64,000 nt of DNA, taken from NCBI GenBank assembly GCA_023935145.1, contig CM043701.1:71672817-71736816 (forward strand), written 5' to 3'. The position numbers and the translations under genes are program-made. The notes under the pieces were generated by a model that searched no databases, was not told where the DNA came from, and was given only the letters and a program-made list of their open reading frames with translations. The DNA is from Bretschneidera sinensis (taxonomy: Eukaryota; Streptophyta; Magnoliopsida; Brassicales; Akaniaceae). Positions 37,281 to 49,056 of the stretch are shown here, piece by piece. Position 1 is the first letter of the stretch. Each line of letters opens with the position of its first letter.

Positions 37281-39023
37281 TGGCACGCCAAAAAACAGAC
37301 GTGTAAATTAATTCCTTGTTATAAAAATTATCGTATAAAATATAGCGAAAAGCAAAGGTCATTCCCACAGATGATTGTAAATTAATTCAATTAAACACTT
37401 AATTGTTAAAAGAAAAAATATAAATAATTAAACTAAATTAAATTCAAAACAACCTAATAAACTAATTGAGGGTTTTTTAAATGATTAACTAAAAATTACG
37501 AATAAAGAAAAACAACTAAAATATTATTCAAAATTGAATAAACTTTGTAACAATAATGAGAAAACTGGTCAAATGATCATTCTCCACCACTAGACATGAA
37601 ATGATGAATCAATATTAGAGTTATCCTCAAATTCCTAATAAAATTACCAACTGTAGATAATAATAAGCTCTATTACTCAAATCTTTCCTTAGTTTGTCGT
37701 TAAGTAAAACAAGCTATTTACTTCATCTCTATCTACTAAATAACCTAAAATAAGCTCTCTAAATTTAATTTAATAGAAGCATTAGGTTAAGAAAGATAGG
37801 TTGGTCCAAGAAACAAGCACATCAGCTCAGTTCATTTATCTTGAGTTATGTTCCATATAATAATCATACGAAAATATTCCATCATCAGTGATTACTAATT
37901 GCTATTATTGATTAAAAATTCAAGACAATTTCATATCAAGATTCCTAACATAGCAATAGATAATTACCCTATTCATTTGGTTGGCCACCCGAATAAAATA
38001 AAATAATAATCATAAACAATTCTTATGGAAGAACATAAACAATTTTATGAGAAATATGGATAATAATTACTGAATATTCAATCACAAAATCATGTCTAGG
38101 GCTTTGAAACCACCCTTAACAAAAATAAAATTAGTTAGACATAATCATAAAATTAAAAACAAAATAAATATTCAAAGACATGAAAGATGGGAAGAATGAA
38201 GAATGAAAGCGAACAACAATAATCTTGAATAGTTATCTATGCAGATGAATCTCCTTGATCACCAATAGTAGCTACATTCTTCCCAATTTTTGTCTTCTCT
38301 CTCTTTTTTTCTTTTTTCTTTTTTGTTTAGGAAAAATATGTTGTTCTCACAAGGCAAGGGCAGCTGGCTTTATATAGACAAACTTCTAGAAAAGAAAATG
38401 AAAGTACAATAATACTATTCCTTCTAGGAAAAGAAAAGACACTGAAATGTAAAATACTTCTAATACTAGAAAAACATGAAATAAGAAAGTAACTAAAACG
38501 AAATATGACACAAAATAGGAAAAAGTGCAGCCTAGGAAAAGGAAATACATTGAAATGGGAAATACTTCTACTACTAGGAAAACATGAAATATGAAAGTAA
38601 CTAAAAGGAAATATGACACAAAATACGAAAAAGTGCAGCACAAGTAAAACTGGTATATATATGGAGGCTCACAATATTCATTGGGGTTTTTATTATTATT
38701 ATTTTTATTTATTGCCCTCTCCAGTTATGCGGGCCGCGGCCTGTGTTTTTCTTTGAATTCAGCTATTTTCTTTTGATAAAACGACGTCATCTCTCTCATT
38801 CTGACTCTGATTTTCGAACTGTTTGATCCCAGATATTCCGGATCTTCTTGCCCAAATATTATTTTCTAAGCACCTGTGACCTAAAAATACACCAAAAATA
38901 CTCGTGATTCCAAAAAAAACACATTTTAAAGACAATTAAGTAAAAATGCAAGATTTAAACCTAATTTCCTACAAATAACACCGATAAATCACTAAGTATT
39001 AGTGCATTTTTAAGTACTCATCA
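37281..39023 (-). repeat. 3' LTR of the outer Gypsy element
   Basis: Read on the - strand it begins TGATGAGTACTTAAAAATGC, the same style of start as the nested Gypsy LTRs (TGATAAGTGCTTAAATAGTC). The gtttgggggttg tract lies directly before it. It ends near the stretch with 'gtgggaatgacctttgcttttcgc' and a terminal ggcgtgcca. The left limit is uncertain by about 20 bp because the partner LTR is not in the window. It contains a 108-bp tandem duplication (38424-38639). Confidence 0.65.
38424..38639. repeat. 108-bp tandem duplication in the outer LTR
   Basis: Two ~108-bp units, each starting ctaggaaaag and ending aaaaagtgcagc, follow one another directly with roughly 90 percent identity by eye. 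Confidence 0.85.
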
Positions 39024-39036
39024 CAACCCCCAAACC
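39024..39036 (-). promoter_or_regulatory. Polypurine tract of the outer Gypsy element
   Basis: On the - strand the run gtttgggggttg lies immediately 5' of the LTR start. It is the usual plus-strand primer of Athila-like elements. Confidence 0.7.
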
Positions 39037-39828
39037 AGATCTTTGCCAGCCCCTAGCAAGTCAAGTGTCTAAAAATTACCTCCAACCAAAACCAAAAATC
39101 AAAACTACTCCTAAACTAAGATAAATCACTTTCGTCGATTGTACAGTTTCATGTAGCGAATGCAACAAGCCTTTAAACCTATCAGTGGCCCAAATAGGAC
39201 GAGTATAGTCTCGTGATGGCTTCCAGCGACAATACCCACAAACATCTGAAAGAATTAAGCTTAATCTCGGGTCGATTCATAATCCTGTCTCATAAGATTG
39301 CAAAGAGCATATAATTAGCATTATCGTCAGATATCGCACAACTTCAAGAGTTAGATTCACAAGTCCACTCATACTCTTGCCATCAATCTCTACCACTTCC
39401 CTTGCACGATTATTCAGAAAGATTAGTTTTACTGCTCGGATTGTGTTATGCAGACAAGTATTAATCATGATCTTGAAATATGTGTATCAAACTCCGTAGG
39501 CCTATTTTTCAGAAATACTCTCCACTGATGTAGAATTGTCACACCACTTGGCATCAAAAGGACTTTATCAAGCTTGTAATGTTAGGCTAGGGTAATGGCT
39601 ACAAACGAAGGATAAGATTCAAACAAAGTAAGAGGACCTTATTTGAAGCACAACCTTAAAGCACTAGGAGCCTCTATTCCTAAACATTAATTTTACTTGA
39701 TCATTGAACTCATCTTTTCTACCAAACCCTTTTTTCTTCTTGTAGCTCGAGGTTTCAACCCAAGAGGGGGTGATTTGGGTTTTTAAAAACTTTTTGCAGA
39801 ATTAATACAAGTTTATAAAAACTAATAG

Positions 39829-40125
39829 ACGCCTGATGGCATTCCAGCCTTCCTTCTCCTTTCAGGACCTATCCGAAAGAGAATCCAGTACTTCTTGGTC
39901 ATGAATATCTGAATAGGGCGAACTGCCCCGTGGATATCTTTGCTTCGGAACAAAACAATTAGAATTAGGCTCGGTCAACTGGAATGTGTATTATTCATAT
40001 AGGTTCCAATTGAGAAGATCCATCGACCTGAGACGAAGAGAAAGGTCTATCTATTTTATTTAGTTATTCAGTTAAACCAATGATTCGTTATTGAAGCAGA
40101 TAGCAACAACCATTCCATCCGACAG
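39829..40125. other. ycf15: Plastid DNA insertion (NUPT) with part of ycf15
   Basis: This block is missing from the otherwise matching right LTR. Its - strand encodes PVRPIQIFMTKKYWILFRIG followed by PERRRKAGMPSGV, which I recognise as the C-terminal half of the chloroplast ycf15 reading frame. The rest reads like its neighbouring spacer in the plastid inverted repeat near ycf2. The junctions are aaaactaatag | acgcctgatgg on the left and gacag | caaacaattaatac on the right. It is non-functional here. The recognition is from memory of plastid genomes. Confidence 0.8.
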
Positions 40126-40707
40126 CAAACAATTAATACAAGTAAAGTGCTGTAAATAAAGAGTTTAAGGAAAGAGGATGCAAACACAGTTTATAGTGGT
40201 TCGGCAATATCGGATTTGTTCCGACCCTACGTCCACTCTCTTCAAGGAACACCTTGAAGTAATCCATTAAGAAAACTTAGTCGCACAACTTAGCCGGGTG
40301 TTGCACAAACCGTACACAAGCAAATTACAGGAGTTGCTTAAACCGAACAATCCCCTTCCTTTCGGAAGTTTCCCCTTCCTCTCGAAAGTAATCTCTTTAC
40401 AAAGATGGTGTAAAGTAAAAGGTAGAGAGACAGCAAATGAAAGCTTATTACAACAGAAATGTCTCTCTTTCAAAGTGAAGCTTGAAGAAATGGCTCAACA
40501 AGATTATTTCAAAGCTTTTTGTGTTTCAAGAGTATAAAAACTTGATTATGTGAGATCAACTCTTTTTGAATATATGCAGCTTATTATTGAATGCTTAACT
40601 GAATGGGTTTATATAGCAATCAATTAATATGGCCGTTTAGGACTTTAATTTGAAAAAGATTTACTTTAAAACGTTCAAATTTGGAGTCCAACGGTCATAT
40701 TTTGAAC

Positions 40708-40975
40708 TACCAGTCGACTGGGTTGAGATACCAATCGACTGGGTTCACTTGAAAAAATCATGTTTTCAGACTTTCTGGGTATCCAGTTGACTGGTATATA
40801 TCATCCAGTCGACTGGGGACTTTCTGTCCATTTTACCAGTCAACTGAGTTTATTCATCCAATCGACTGGGGACTTACTGTCCATGTACCAGTCAACTGGG
40901 TTGATTCATCCAGTCGATTGGGGACCTTTTATCCCATATACCAGTCGACTGGTATATGTGCCCAGTCGACTGGAT
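40708..40975. repeat. Cluster of CCAGTCGACTGG palindromes in the 3' LTR
   Basis: About ten exact or one-off copies of the 12-bp palindrome CCAGTCGACTGG, spaced 10-45 bp apart, often preceded by ta or at. The matching cluster in the other LTR is at 49735-50000. Confidence 0.9.
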
Positions 40976-41292
40976 TGTCTTCCAACCCAGTTTTTTTTTT
41001 TTTTTTTTTTCTGTTTTTCATTAAAAACATTTTAAAACAATGGTTTTTAGAAAATCTTTTGTGTTCGAGCCATTGAACAAGCTAATACAATGTATAAGTG
41101 AGACTTACATTGGTTCTAAACCTTAAGACCTATACTAGATCTTCAGTCTTCACTTGATACTTGATTTGGTTCGAGTTCTTGCACTTTGTTCCTTGGTTGA
41201 ATGTGTTTGATCCTTAATACAACTTAGTTTAAACTTGTTAGTTAAATAACAGTTGTGTTTTGCCATCATTAAAATACGGGCGAGGGTCAACA

Positions 41293-41306
41293 ATCTCCTT
41301 CTTTTT
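41293..41306 (-). promoter_or_regulatory. Polypurine tract of the Copia element
   Basis: On the - strand the sequence aaaaagaaggagat lies immediately 5' of the 3' LTR start (TGTTGACCCTCG). It would serve as plus-strand primer. Confidence 0.85.
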
Positions 41307-42015
41307 GATGATGACAAAACTTATAATGTGAAAACAGTTTTAAAAGCTAAGTGTTAGGATTTTACAAAAATTTGGACAGAGTCTCCTTTGTTTTTTGAGT
41401 AAAACCACCCTGTAAACAAGCAAACACAGTTTATATTTCTTTCAACCAATCCAGAATCAAACTCAACCAATCAATAAACAACATTTTTATAATGCTATGG
41501 AGCAATGCTCCTCCTAAATCTATGCATTGGTTACGTTTACTTAGATTTTCTCGTTTTTCTCATTTTTCTCATCCATTTTGACAACAGCAACCAAAGAGGA
41601 AATAACACAAAAAATAAGCTATTTAGCCAATACAGTCATTTAGAGTATAAGAAAACAAACTTGTACGCGAAGATTTGGCTTCATTCTAATTTTGGAAGCC
41701 TTCCCGGAAAGAACCGAAAGTTTTCAAGCGTATAAGCATTTTAGAGCAGTTTAGTGGCTAAACAAAGTTTTAAAACAATGCTAACATATCACAAATAGCA
41801 TAAATAGATGCAAGAAATATGGCTAATAGAAATACATCATCATATATAAAAATTCAATACACAAACGGGCTTCACAAAGCCATAACTAAGACAAAATAGT
41901 ACATGAGATGTCCGTGCTATGTGATAAGAACTGGAAAACGCTAAGTACAAACAAAAGACATAGACTCAAGGTGCAGGAGAGTCCAAGCTGTCACAAAGAA
42001 GTTCTTTAATCTCAG

Positions 42016-43206
42016 CTAGGGAACCCTCGGTGTGCTCTCGAAGTCGTCCCGTAGGTGGTCTATGGAGGAGCTCAGTCTCTGGTAATCAGACTGCATGGAC
42101 TGGAAACCAGACTCCATCGTCATCTGGAGGCTCATAATAGCTCGTAGGATGTCTCTGTAACCAGTCTGACCAGTACTCGAGTCACCAATGGGAGGTGCTC
42201 GGGTATCCGTCTCCATCTCAGCAGCCGTATCAGCAGCAGCATCCTATTCACTATCGCTCGCATCCTCTCGAATCCTCAGGCGCTTTCCGACCTTCGGATA
42301 GAGGAATCCTTCACGAACAGTACATCCCATCTTCTTAAGTGACGAGATGTTGATGATGTCTGTCAATCCGATATCCTGAGCCTCAGAGGCAGGCAAAGGT
42401 ACCCGGAAGTGCTGGCGGATAAGCATCCCATAAGGAAGACACCCAGAGTCGTTTGCTTCGCCGTTTATCATGTTGGCGAGCAGCAGAGGATATATATTGA
42501 AGTGGTGCCTAGATTTTAGGCACCAAATCAATACCGTATCTATTTTAGATAGATACCCTCGACTCCCGAGTCTCGGGTGGATGGTCTAACTGATAATCAG
42601 CTGAAACATCTTTGAGTAGGGCAAGTCACTACATGTATGAAATGTAGTGGGTCTGTACACATAGTTAGGGTCTCCCTTGACTATCCGACAAGCCTTCTCA
42701 ACCTTAAAGTTGTCTGGCCATCCATCCAGACTCCATTGAATCCCCTTTACATGGATTCTCAAAACGCTCATCAAGAGGTCAGTGTTGACCTCAAACTCCA
42801 CACCGCTGAATCTGGTTCTGAATCTCAGAGCCAGAGGACTGGGTTTCACCAAGTTCGCGTAGAACTTGTGAATCAGTCGCGGGTAATACTTCTCATGAAT
42901 TCTGACCAGTGGGGTCAGATTTATTGCCTCAAAGGCTGGTAGAATATCGAAATTGCCATGACGAATAGAGTCAAAATCTACGACTCTACCCGTCATGATT
43001 TTCTTGTGACGGATTATACAATTATACCTTGCATGTGCCGCCGGACTGTAAAACAGAGTCTGCTCCAACTCTGTTCTGGGCTCATTGCTGGATGACCCCG
43101 CTACTCCCTTTTCTTTCGACTCCGAAGCCGAAGGTTTTAAAGACCTTGGTTTTTTAGGCGCATTGGGTCCACTTGTTGTGAGTTTTATACGGATCTTATC
43201 GCTCAT
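42016..43206 (-). pseudogene. Extra 3' ORF of the Copia element ('putative plant transposon protein' type)
   Basis: One frame from 43206 to 42016 (397 codons) is interrupted only by two TAG codons, near 42585 and 42241. The N terminus is Lys/Ser-rich (MSDKIRIKLTTSGPNAPKKP). A globular part then follows with NLTPLVRIHEKYYPRLIHKF, FRTRFSGVEFEVNTDLL and RPTTFHTCSDL, then NIYPLLLANMI and GCLPYGMLIRQHFR. The end is hydrophilic (SLQMTMESGFQSMQSDYQRL), probably helical. This wording and order fit the plant family often labelled 'putative plant transposon protein'. It lies downstream of RNase H and could be translated only from a separate or spliced RNA. Its function in such elements is unknown. A relative occurs in the Gypsy at 56213-57376. 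Confidence 0.6.
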
Positions 43207-43434
43207 TTTGATGAAAAAAGAGTTTTTGGGGAAAATAGATTTTGGTGAAAATAAGAGATTTTAACCGTAGAAAGTCAAAAATCTCTTTATGAATGAGTAG
43301 ATCGGTATGTTTAGATGAAGTTTGGATGGTTTTTTGATCAAAATGGTGAATTTTTCTAGAGATAGAAAATTTGGGAGTTCAAAAATGGCGTAAAAGTTCA
43401 GAAAAATGAACATTCATATTTATAATATCGCGTT

Positions 43435-43720
43435 ACTAGTCGACTGGGTCGAGTTACCAGTCGACTGGGGCCTTTTGAAAAGATGAACAGTTTGCCTACC
43501 AGTCGACTGGGATACCTTTACCAGTCGACTGAAGGACAAAGGTTTTTCAAAAATTGGCGCCAAACAGGGATTCGACCTTAATAGACGACTGGAGAAGACT
43601 TACCAGTCGTCTAGAATATTTGACAGAGAGTTACCAGTCGACTGGGTCAGATGTACCAATCGACTGGAAGATCTGGTAGTGACTTACCAGTCGACTGGAG
43701 AACATTTACCAGTCGACTGG
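43435..43720. repeat. Internal cluster of CCAGTCGACTGG palindromes
   Basis: About ten copies of the same 12-bp palindrome as in the LTRs, lying between the RNase H end and the extra ORF. Exact copies lie for example at 43463, 43501 and 43710. Some variants carry gtcgtc or atcgac in the core. Confidence 0.9.
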
Positions 43721-43861
43721 ACCCTAAGTAAAATTTCCAGTCTTGAATTTTTTGCACAAATTTGTTTATCTATGACATTTTTGAGTGAGGGAATTAATTA
43801 AACAATGATTAATATTCTTTCACTCAATGTCAAATTATGCAAATGATGAAATGATATGCAA

Positions 43862-44269
43862 TCAAACATTCAGTTTATCAAAATCAAGCAATCCCATCAA
43901 CATTCTAATCTTACAAAAACTAGCTTCACTTAGGGGTTTTGTAAGAATATCAGCTATTTGATCTTCTGAAGGTATAAATTCTAATCTTATATCACTTTTT
44001 TTAGCATGGTCTCTTAAGAAATGATGTCTAATCTCTATATGCTTGGTTCTAGAGTGCTGAATAGGATTTTTGGTTAGGTTGATGGCACTAGTATTATCAC
44101 AAAATATAGGAATATTTTTTAGGTTCGTGCCATAGTCTTCTAGTTGTTGTTTCATCCATAACACTTGGGCACAACAACTTCCATCTGCTACATATTCCGC
44201 CTTAGCGGTTGATAGTGCAACGGAATTCTGTTTCTTGGAAAACCAAGAAGTTAACATAGCACCTAAGAA
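43862..44269 (-). pseudogene. Copia RNase H domain
   Basis: The segment LTSWFSKKQNSVALSTAKAE followed by YVADGSCCAQVLWMKQQLED is the Copia RNase H with its usual STAEAEY-like motif (here STAKAEY). It goes on with FCDNTSAINLTKNPIQHSRT, KHIEIRHHFLRD and ADILTKPL. An in-frame TAA just upstream (about 44267, where CAA for Gln is expected) separates it from the RT. Otherwise the domain is full length. Confidence 0.85.
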
Positions 44270-45328
44270 TTAGCATGTTCCACTTGTGCTATTTCTATCT
44301 AACCTACATACAACAAAATCAGCATCTGAGTAACCTACTAGCTCAAAAGATGATTCTCTAGAGTACCATAATCCTATGGTCTGGGTTCCTTGTAGATATC
44401 TAAGGATTCTTTTTACTGCAACTACATGTGATTCTTTAGGATTAGCCTGAAATCTAGCACACATGCATACACTGAACATTATATCAGGTCTACTTGCAGT
44501 TAAATAAAGTAAAGCACCTATTATGCTTCTATAATATTTAGAATCTACAGTTTTACCTTCTTCATCAAGATCAAGTTTAGTAGTTGTGCTCATAGGCGTT
44601 CCAATTGGCTTTGAGCTTTCCATCCCGAACCTCTTTAGTAGGTCCTTAATGTACTTTTGTTGATTGATGAAGATACCTCCTTTTAGTTGCTTGATTTGAA
44701 GTCCAAGGAAGTAGGTAAGTTCTCCCATCATGCTCATTTCAAATTCGCCTTGCATGCACTTTGCAAACTCTTGACACATAGATTCATTAGTAGCACCAAA
44801 TATAATATCATCAACATATATTTGAACTATCAAAGTGTCATTTTTGTGAGTTTTTGTGAAGAGAGTTGTGTCTATTCTACCTCTTACAAAATCATTGTCA
44901 ATCAAAAATTTACTTAGTCTTTCATACCATGCTCTTGGAGCTTGCTTCAACCCATATAGAGCTTTAGAAAGCTTGTAGACATGATTTGGAAGATTAGGAT
45001 TTTCAAATCCAAGAGGTTGCTCAACATAAACCTCTTCTTCTATAAAGCCATTTAAAAATGCATTTTTCACATCCATTTGAAATAGCTTAAATTTATTAAA
45101 GCATGCGAATGCTAATAACATTCGAATAGCTTCTAATCTAGCTACTGGAGCATAGGTTTCATCAAAATCTATTCCTTCTTCTTGGTTATATCCTTTAGCA
45201 ACTAATCTAGCCTTATTTCTAGTTAGTATACCATTTTCATCCATTTTATTTCTATATACCCATTTAGTTCCAATTATTGAATGATCTTTTAGTCTTGGAA
45301 CTAGTTTCCAAACATTATTTCTCTCAAA
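44270..45328 (-). pseudogene. Copia reverse transcriptase domain
   Basis: The longest open part is 45244-44270 (324 codons). It has RNKARLVAKGYNQEEGIDFD, ETYAPVARLEAIR, QMDVKNAFLNG, YKLSKALYGLKQAPRAWYER, an intact catalytic YVDDIIFG and YFLGLQIKQ. It carries through to the connection region SRPDIMFSVCMCARFQ. A TAA near 45328 separates it from the integrase part. The active-site Asp pair is unchanged, so decay is slight. Confidence 0.9.
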
Positions 45329-46983
45329 TTAATTTATCTCTTCCTGCATTGCAATTATCCAATCATTATCTTTTTCAGCTTCTATAAATGTCTTAGGTTC
45401 TACTTGAGATAAATAAGCTACAAAATTGCAAATATTTCTAATGGAAGAGCGAGTTCTTACCCCTTGTGAAGGATCACCAATTACTTGATCAATTGGGTGA
45501 TAGTTCACATACCTCCAATCTTTAGGAAGTCCATCCACTTGTTGGCTTGTAGATGGTTGGTCCAAATTATGAGCTTTCATCTCTTCATTAGCTTGAGGTG
45601 AACTCACTTTTGGGTCAACAATGGGAGTAGGAGTTTCCATTCTTGGAATAAAATCTGCATCATCTTTAAAGGAAACTTCTCTACTACTTATTGGGTTAGA
45701 TTCATCGATAGTTACATGCACAGATTCTTCTACTACTAGAGTTCTCTTATTGAAAACTCTATAAGCCTTACTAGTTGTTGAATATCCTAAAAATATCCTT
45801 TCATCGGTCTTGGAATCAAATTTACCCAAGTTAGTTTTATTGTTATTTAAGATGAAGCACTTACTACCAAAAGCACGAAAATAGGAAATATTGGGCTTTC
45901 TCCCTTTCCATAGTTCATATGGAGTTTTATAAAGCAAAGGCTTTATCAAAATTCTATTTAAAATATAGCAAGAAGTATTCACGGCTTCAGCCCAAAAATA
46001 TTTTGGTAAATTGTTTTCACAAAGCATTGTTCTTGAAAATTCTTCTAGAACTCTATTTTTCCTCTCAACAACTCCATTTTGTTGAGGAGTTCTAGGAGCT
46101 GAAAAGTTATGATTAATTCCATTTTCATCACAAAATTTTGAAAAGCTTTGATTTTCAAATTCTTTGCCATGATCACTTCTTATGCTTAAAATATAAATTC
46201 CTTTTTCATTTTGTACCTTTTTGCAAACTTTTCAAATCTTTTGAAAGCTTCATCCTTGTAAGCAATAAAAATAACAAAGGTATATCTTGAATAGTCATCA
46301 ACAATAACAAGAGCATATTGATGGCCACCTAGACTAATGGTACTAATTGGACCAAATAAGTCCATATGCAAAAGTTCCAAAGGTCTATTAGTTGAGACTA
46401 CATTTTTTGCTTTAAAAGAAATCTTGGTTTGTTTTCCCATTTGACAAGCATTGCAAATTTTGTCTTTTTCAAAATTGATTTTAGGAAGTCCAATAACTAA
46501 ATCTTTTCTTGAAACAATTTTTAGCAAGTTCATGTTTACATGACCAAGCCTTTTATGCCATAGCCATGGATTTTCACTAAAAGTAGGAAAACATTTTTCA
46601 TTATCAGAATGCAAGGATTTCAAATCAACTATACAGACATTTTCATGTCTATGGTCAATGAATTTGATATTGTTGCTCTTGATGTCTATAACTAGACAAT
46701 GAGAGGTCTCAAATGTGACTTTGTATCCTTTGTCACATAACTGACTAATGATAAGTAGATTAGGCTTAAGGCCTTGTACTAGCAATACATTATCTAAGGT
46801 TCAGAAATCATTACCGACTTTTCCATGCCCGATGATCTTTATTTTAGTATTGTCTCCAATGGTCACAAGTCCACCATCTCTTAGAGTTAGCTCCTTGAAT
46901 ACGCTTTTATCACTGGTAATGTGCTTCGAGCATCCACTATCAAGGTACCAACAGTTACCTTTCTCCTTGGTGTGGAGGCAAAT
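45329..46983 (-). pseudogene. Copia protease and integrase region
   Basis: The first part, 46983-46800, carries the retropepsin motif YLDSGCSKHITSD. GAG-pre-integrase follows (HKRLGHVNMNL with CNACQMGKQ, the HHCC zinc site). The integrase core then has LLHMDLFGPI and VIVDDYSRYTFV, with the C-terminal part TPYELWKGRKPNISYFRAFG at 46027-45329. A TGA near 46804 and a frame change between 46186 and 46027 break it. Confidence 0.85.
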
Positions 46984-49001
46984 CTACATCACACAAGGAT
47001 ATACGATAGCACTTTTAGGTACCCAAAATTTCTTGGGTCCTTTGGGGTTAGTCATTGAAAATACAGTTCCTTTTGGGACCCATACTTTCTTAACATGTGG
47101 TGCTCTATGAACAAGTTGATGATGCACAATCCTAGCATGATAGTTATAGAAATTTCTAGGATATCTTACATGTGCATTCTTATAATTTATGTTTCTATGG
47201 TAAGGAGTACGAAAATGCATGTCATTTCTATAAAAATTATAATGATGCATTCTAGCATTATTTTGTGAATGCATATTGTTTCTAGGATAACCATGATGAT
47301 AATTCCTAGGATTAGCATGAACAGAATGCATTCTTTGATTATACATATTGTTCCTAGATTGAGCATGATAATTATTTCTAGGATGTGTATAAGCATTTCT
47401 AGAATGAGCATACATATAAGCATAAGTATTTTTAGGATGCTTCAATTTAGTATGAACATTTAGATTTCTAGACTTCCTAGCATTTATCAAGGGAGTGCTT
47501 TTAACCATGCTAGGAGCTTTTGAAGTAGAAGCTCCATCTACACAAGAGGTTTTCATGAATAAGCTTTCTTTTTGCTTTCCCAATGGAGAATATCCTACAC
47601 CAGATTTTCCTCCACTTAATCTTTGGGAAGAAAACACTTCATCAAGTTTTTCTTTACCAAGCATAAGTCTTGATATAGTGCTATTTAATTCAGAAACTTT
47701 ATTTTTTAAATTCTCATTTTCATTTTTGAGAAAATCTTGAGAAGAATCATATAACAAAGATGATAGTTTTTCTTTTTCTTCTCTTAGATTTACCATCTCT
47801 TTATAGAGAGATGATACCTCTTTCTTAAGAACATAATTTCTAGAATCAAATTTCTTCAATTCTTCATGCATTTCATTTATTACTTCTAGCATTTCTTCAC
47901 TACTAGTAACAATATTTTTTGAAGAGGGAGAAGATGTTACCTCACTTTCATCGTCGATTGCCATCAAACAAAGGTTGGTAATTTCCTCGTATCCGATTTC
48001 TTTGTCTGATGACTCATCTTCTTCGTCATCGCTCCAGGTAGTTGCTACCATAACTTTCTTTTTAAAGCCTTTGTATGGTTTGTTTGAAACCGGACGGTCA
48101 GCTTTTATGTGTCTTGGCTTCTTGCAGCCATAGCACATAAGTGGTTCCCTTTTTGAGGTGGGATCCTTTGTGTAAGGTTTCTTGCTTTTCTTCAAGAACC
48201 TATGGAATTGTCTGGTGATTAAGGCCATTTCACCATCCTCTTCACTGCTCTCAGCTTCTAGTTCTAATTCCTTTTCTTTGTTGCTTGTAGAAGCTTTGAG
48301 AGCAATTTTCTTTTTCTTCTTCTCATCATCATTGACGATGGGAGTCATTTCTTCCATCTCGTATGTCAATAATGACCCAAGCAACGTCTCAACATCAAAC
48401 TTGTCAAGATTTTTGGCCTCCTGTATGGCTGTCCTCTTTGGTTTCCATTCTGGTGGCAGAGATCTCAAGATTTTTCTGGTTAGTTCAACCTCCTCAATAT
48501 TCTTACCAAGCAGTTTTAAACCATTTATGATAGTGGTGAACCGTGAGTGCATTTCAGAAATGGTTTCGTTAGGAGACATCTTAAATGATTCATACTCAGA
48601 AATTAGCATGTAAATTTTAGAATTTTTAACTTCACTAGTTCGTTCATATGTGACTTGTAATTTGTCCCATATTTCTTTAGCAGAAACGCATGCAGATATT
48701 TTATTATATTCAGAAATATCTAATGCACAATGAAGCATGCTTGTTGCTCTGCTATTGAGAGACATTGTTTTACAATCTCATCAGTGAACTCAGTTTTGAG
48801 TTTAGGCATTGTATGAAGAGTCTCTCCTATAACTATTTCTTTTGAAGGAATTCTAGGTCCTTCTTCTATGATTCTCCATAGATTGTAATCTTGTCATTCG
48901 ACAAAGATTTTCATTCTATTTTTCCAATAGTTATAATTTGAGCCATTAAACAATGGTGGTCTAGTATAAGAGTGTCCCTCAGAGTAGTTATTTGCTGCCA
49001 T
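46984..49001 (-). pseudogene. Copia gag (UBN2-type) with zinc knuckle
   Basis: The start ATG is at 49001-48999 (MAANNYSEGHSYTRPPLFNG). A TGA near 48895 and a frame break near 48768 interrupt the N terminus. From 48765 a 593-codon run is open: the capsid-like region SAKEIWDKLQVTYE, YESFKMSPNETISEMHSRF and LRSLPPEWKPK, the knuckle CYGCKKPRHIKAD, a coiled-coil stretch, then an Asn/His/Tyr/Arg-rich C-terminal tract. The last Cys of the CCHC knuckle reads Asp. The closing TAG (46984) sits where the family has Gln in frame with protease, so gag-pol was once one frame. Confidence 0.88.
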
Positions 49002-49042
49002 TGGATCAACTTAAGGATTTTAAGCCTAATTAAGAGAACGAA

Positions 49043-49054
49043 GCTCTGATACCA
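49043..49054 (-). promoter_or_regulatory. Primer-binding site, initiator-Met tRNA type
   Basis: On the - strand the sequence TGGTATCAGAGC, the commonest primer site of plant Copia elements, lies 2 bp inside the 5' LTR. Confidence 0.95.
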
Positions 49055-49056
49055 AT

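Larger units (their letters stand above)
39741..41292 (-). repeat. 3' LTR of the Copia element, with plastid DNA inside
   Basis: Starts tgtagctcgagg and ends gagggtcaaca, matching 49057-50313 along its length except for the foreign block at about 39829-40125. It carries the palindromic-motif cluster 40708-40975. Confidence 0.9.

Noticed and set aside
40298..40537. Open frame repeated in both Copia LTRs (also 49323-49652)
   Set aside because: It is identical only because LTRs are duplicates, and no coding constraint or known family is evident.
43435..43720. CRISPR-like array
   Set aside because: The genome is plant nuclear DNA, the repeat is a 12-bp palindrome with irregular spacing, and identical arrays lie in both LTRs.
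46748..48613. + strand open frames opposite the Copia gag and pol
   Set aside because: Mirror frames of the real - strand gag-pol, with hydrophobic nonsense composition.
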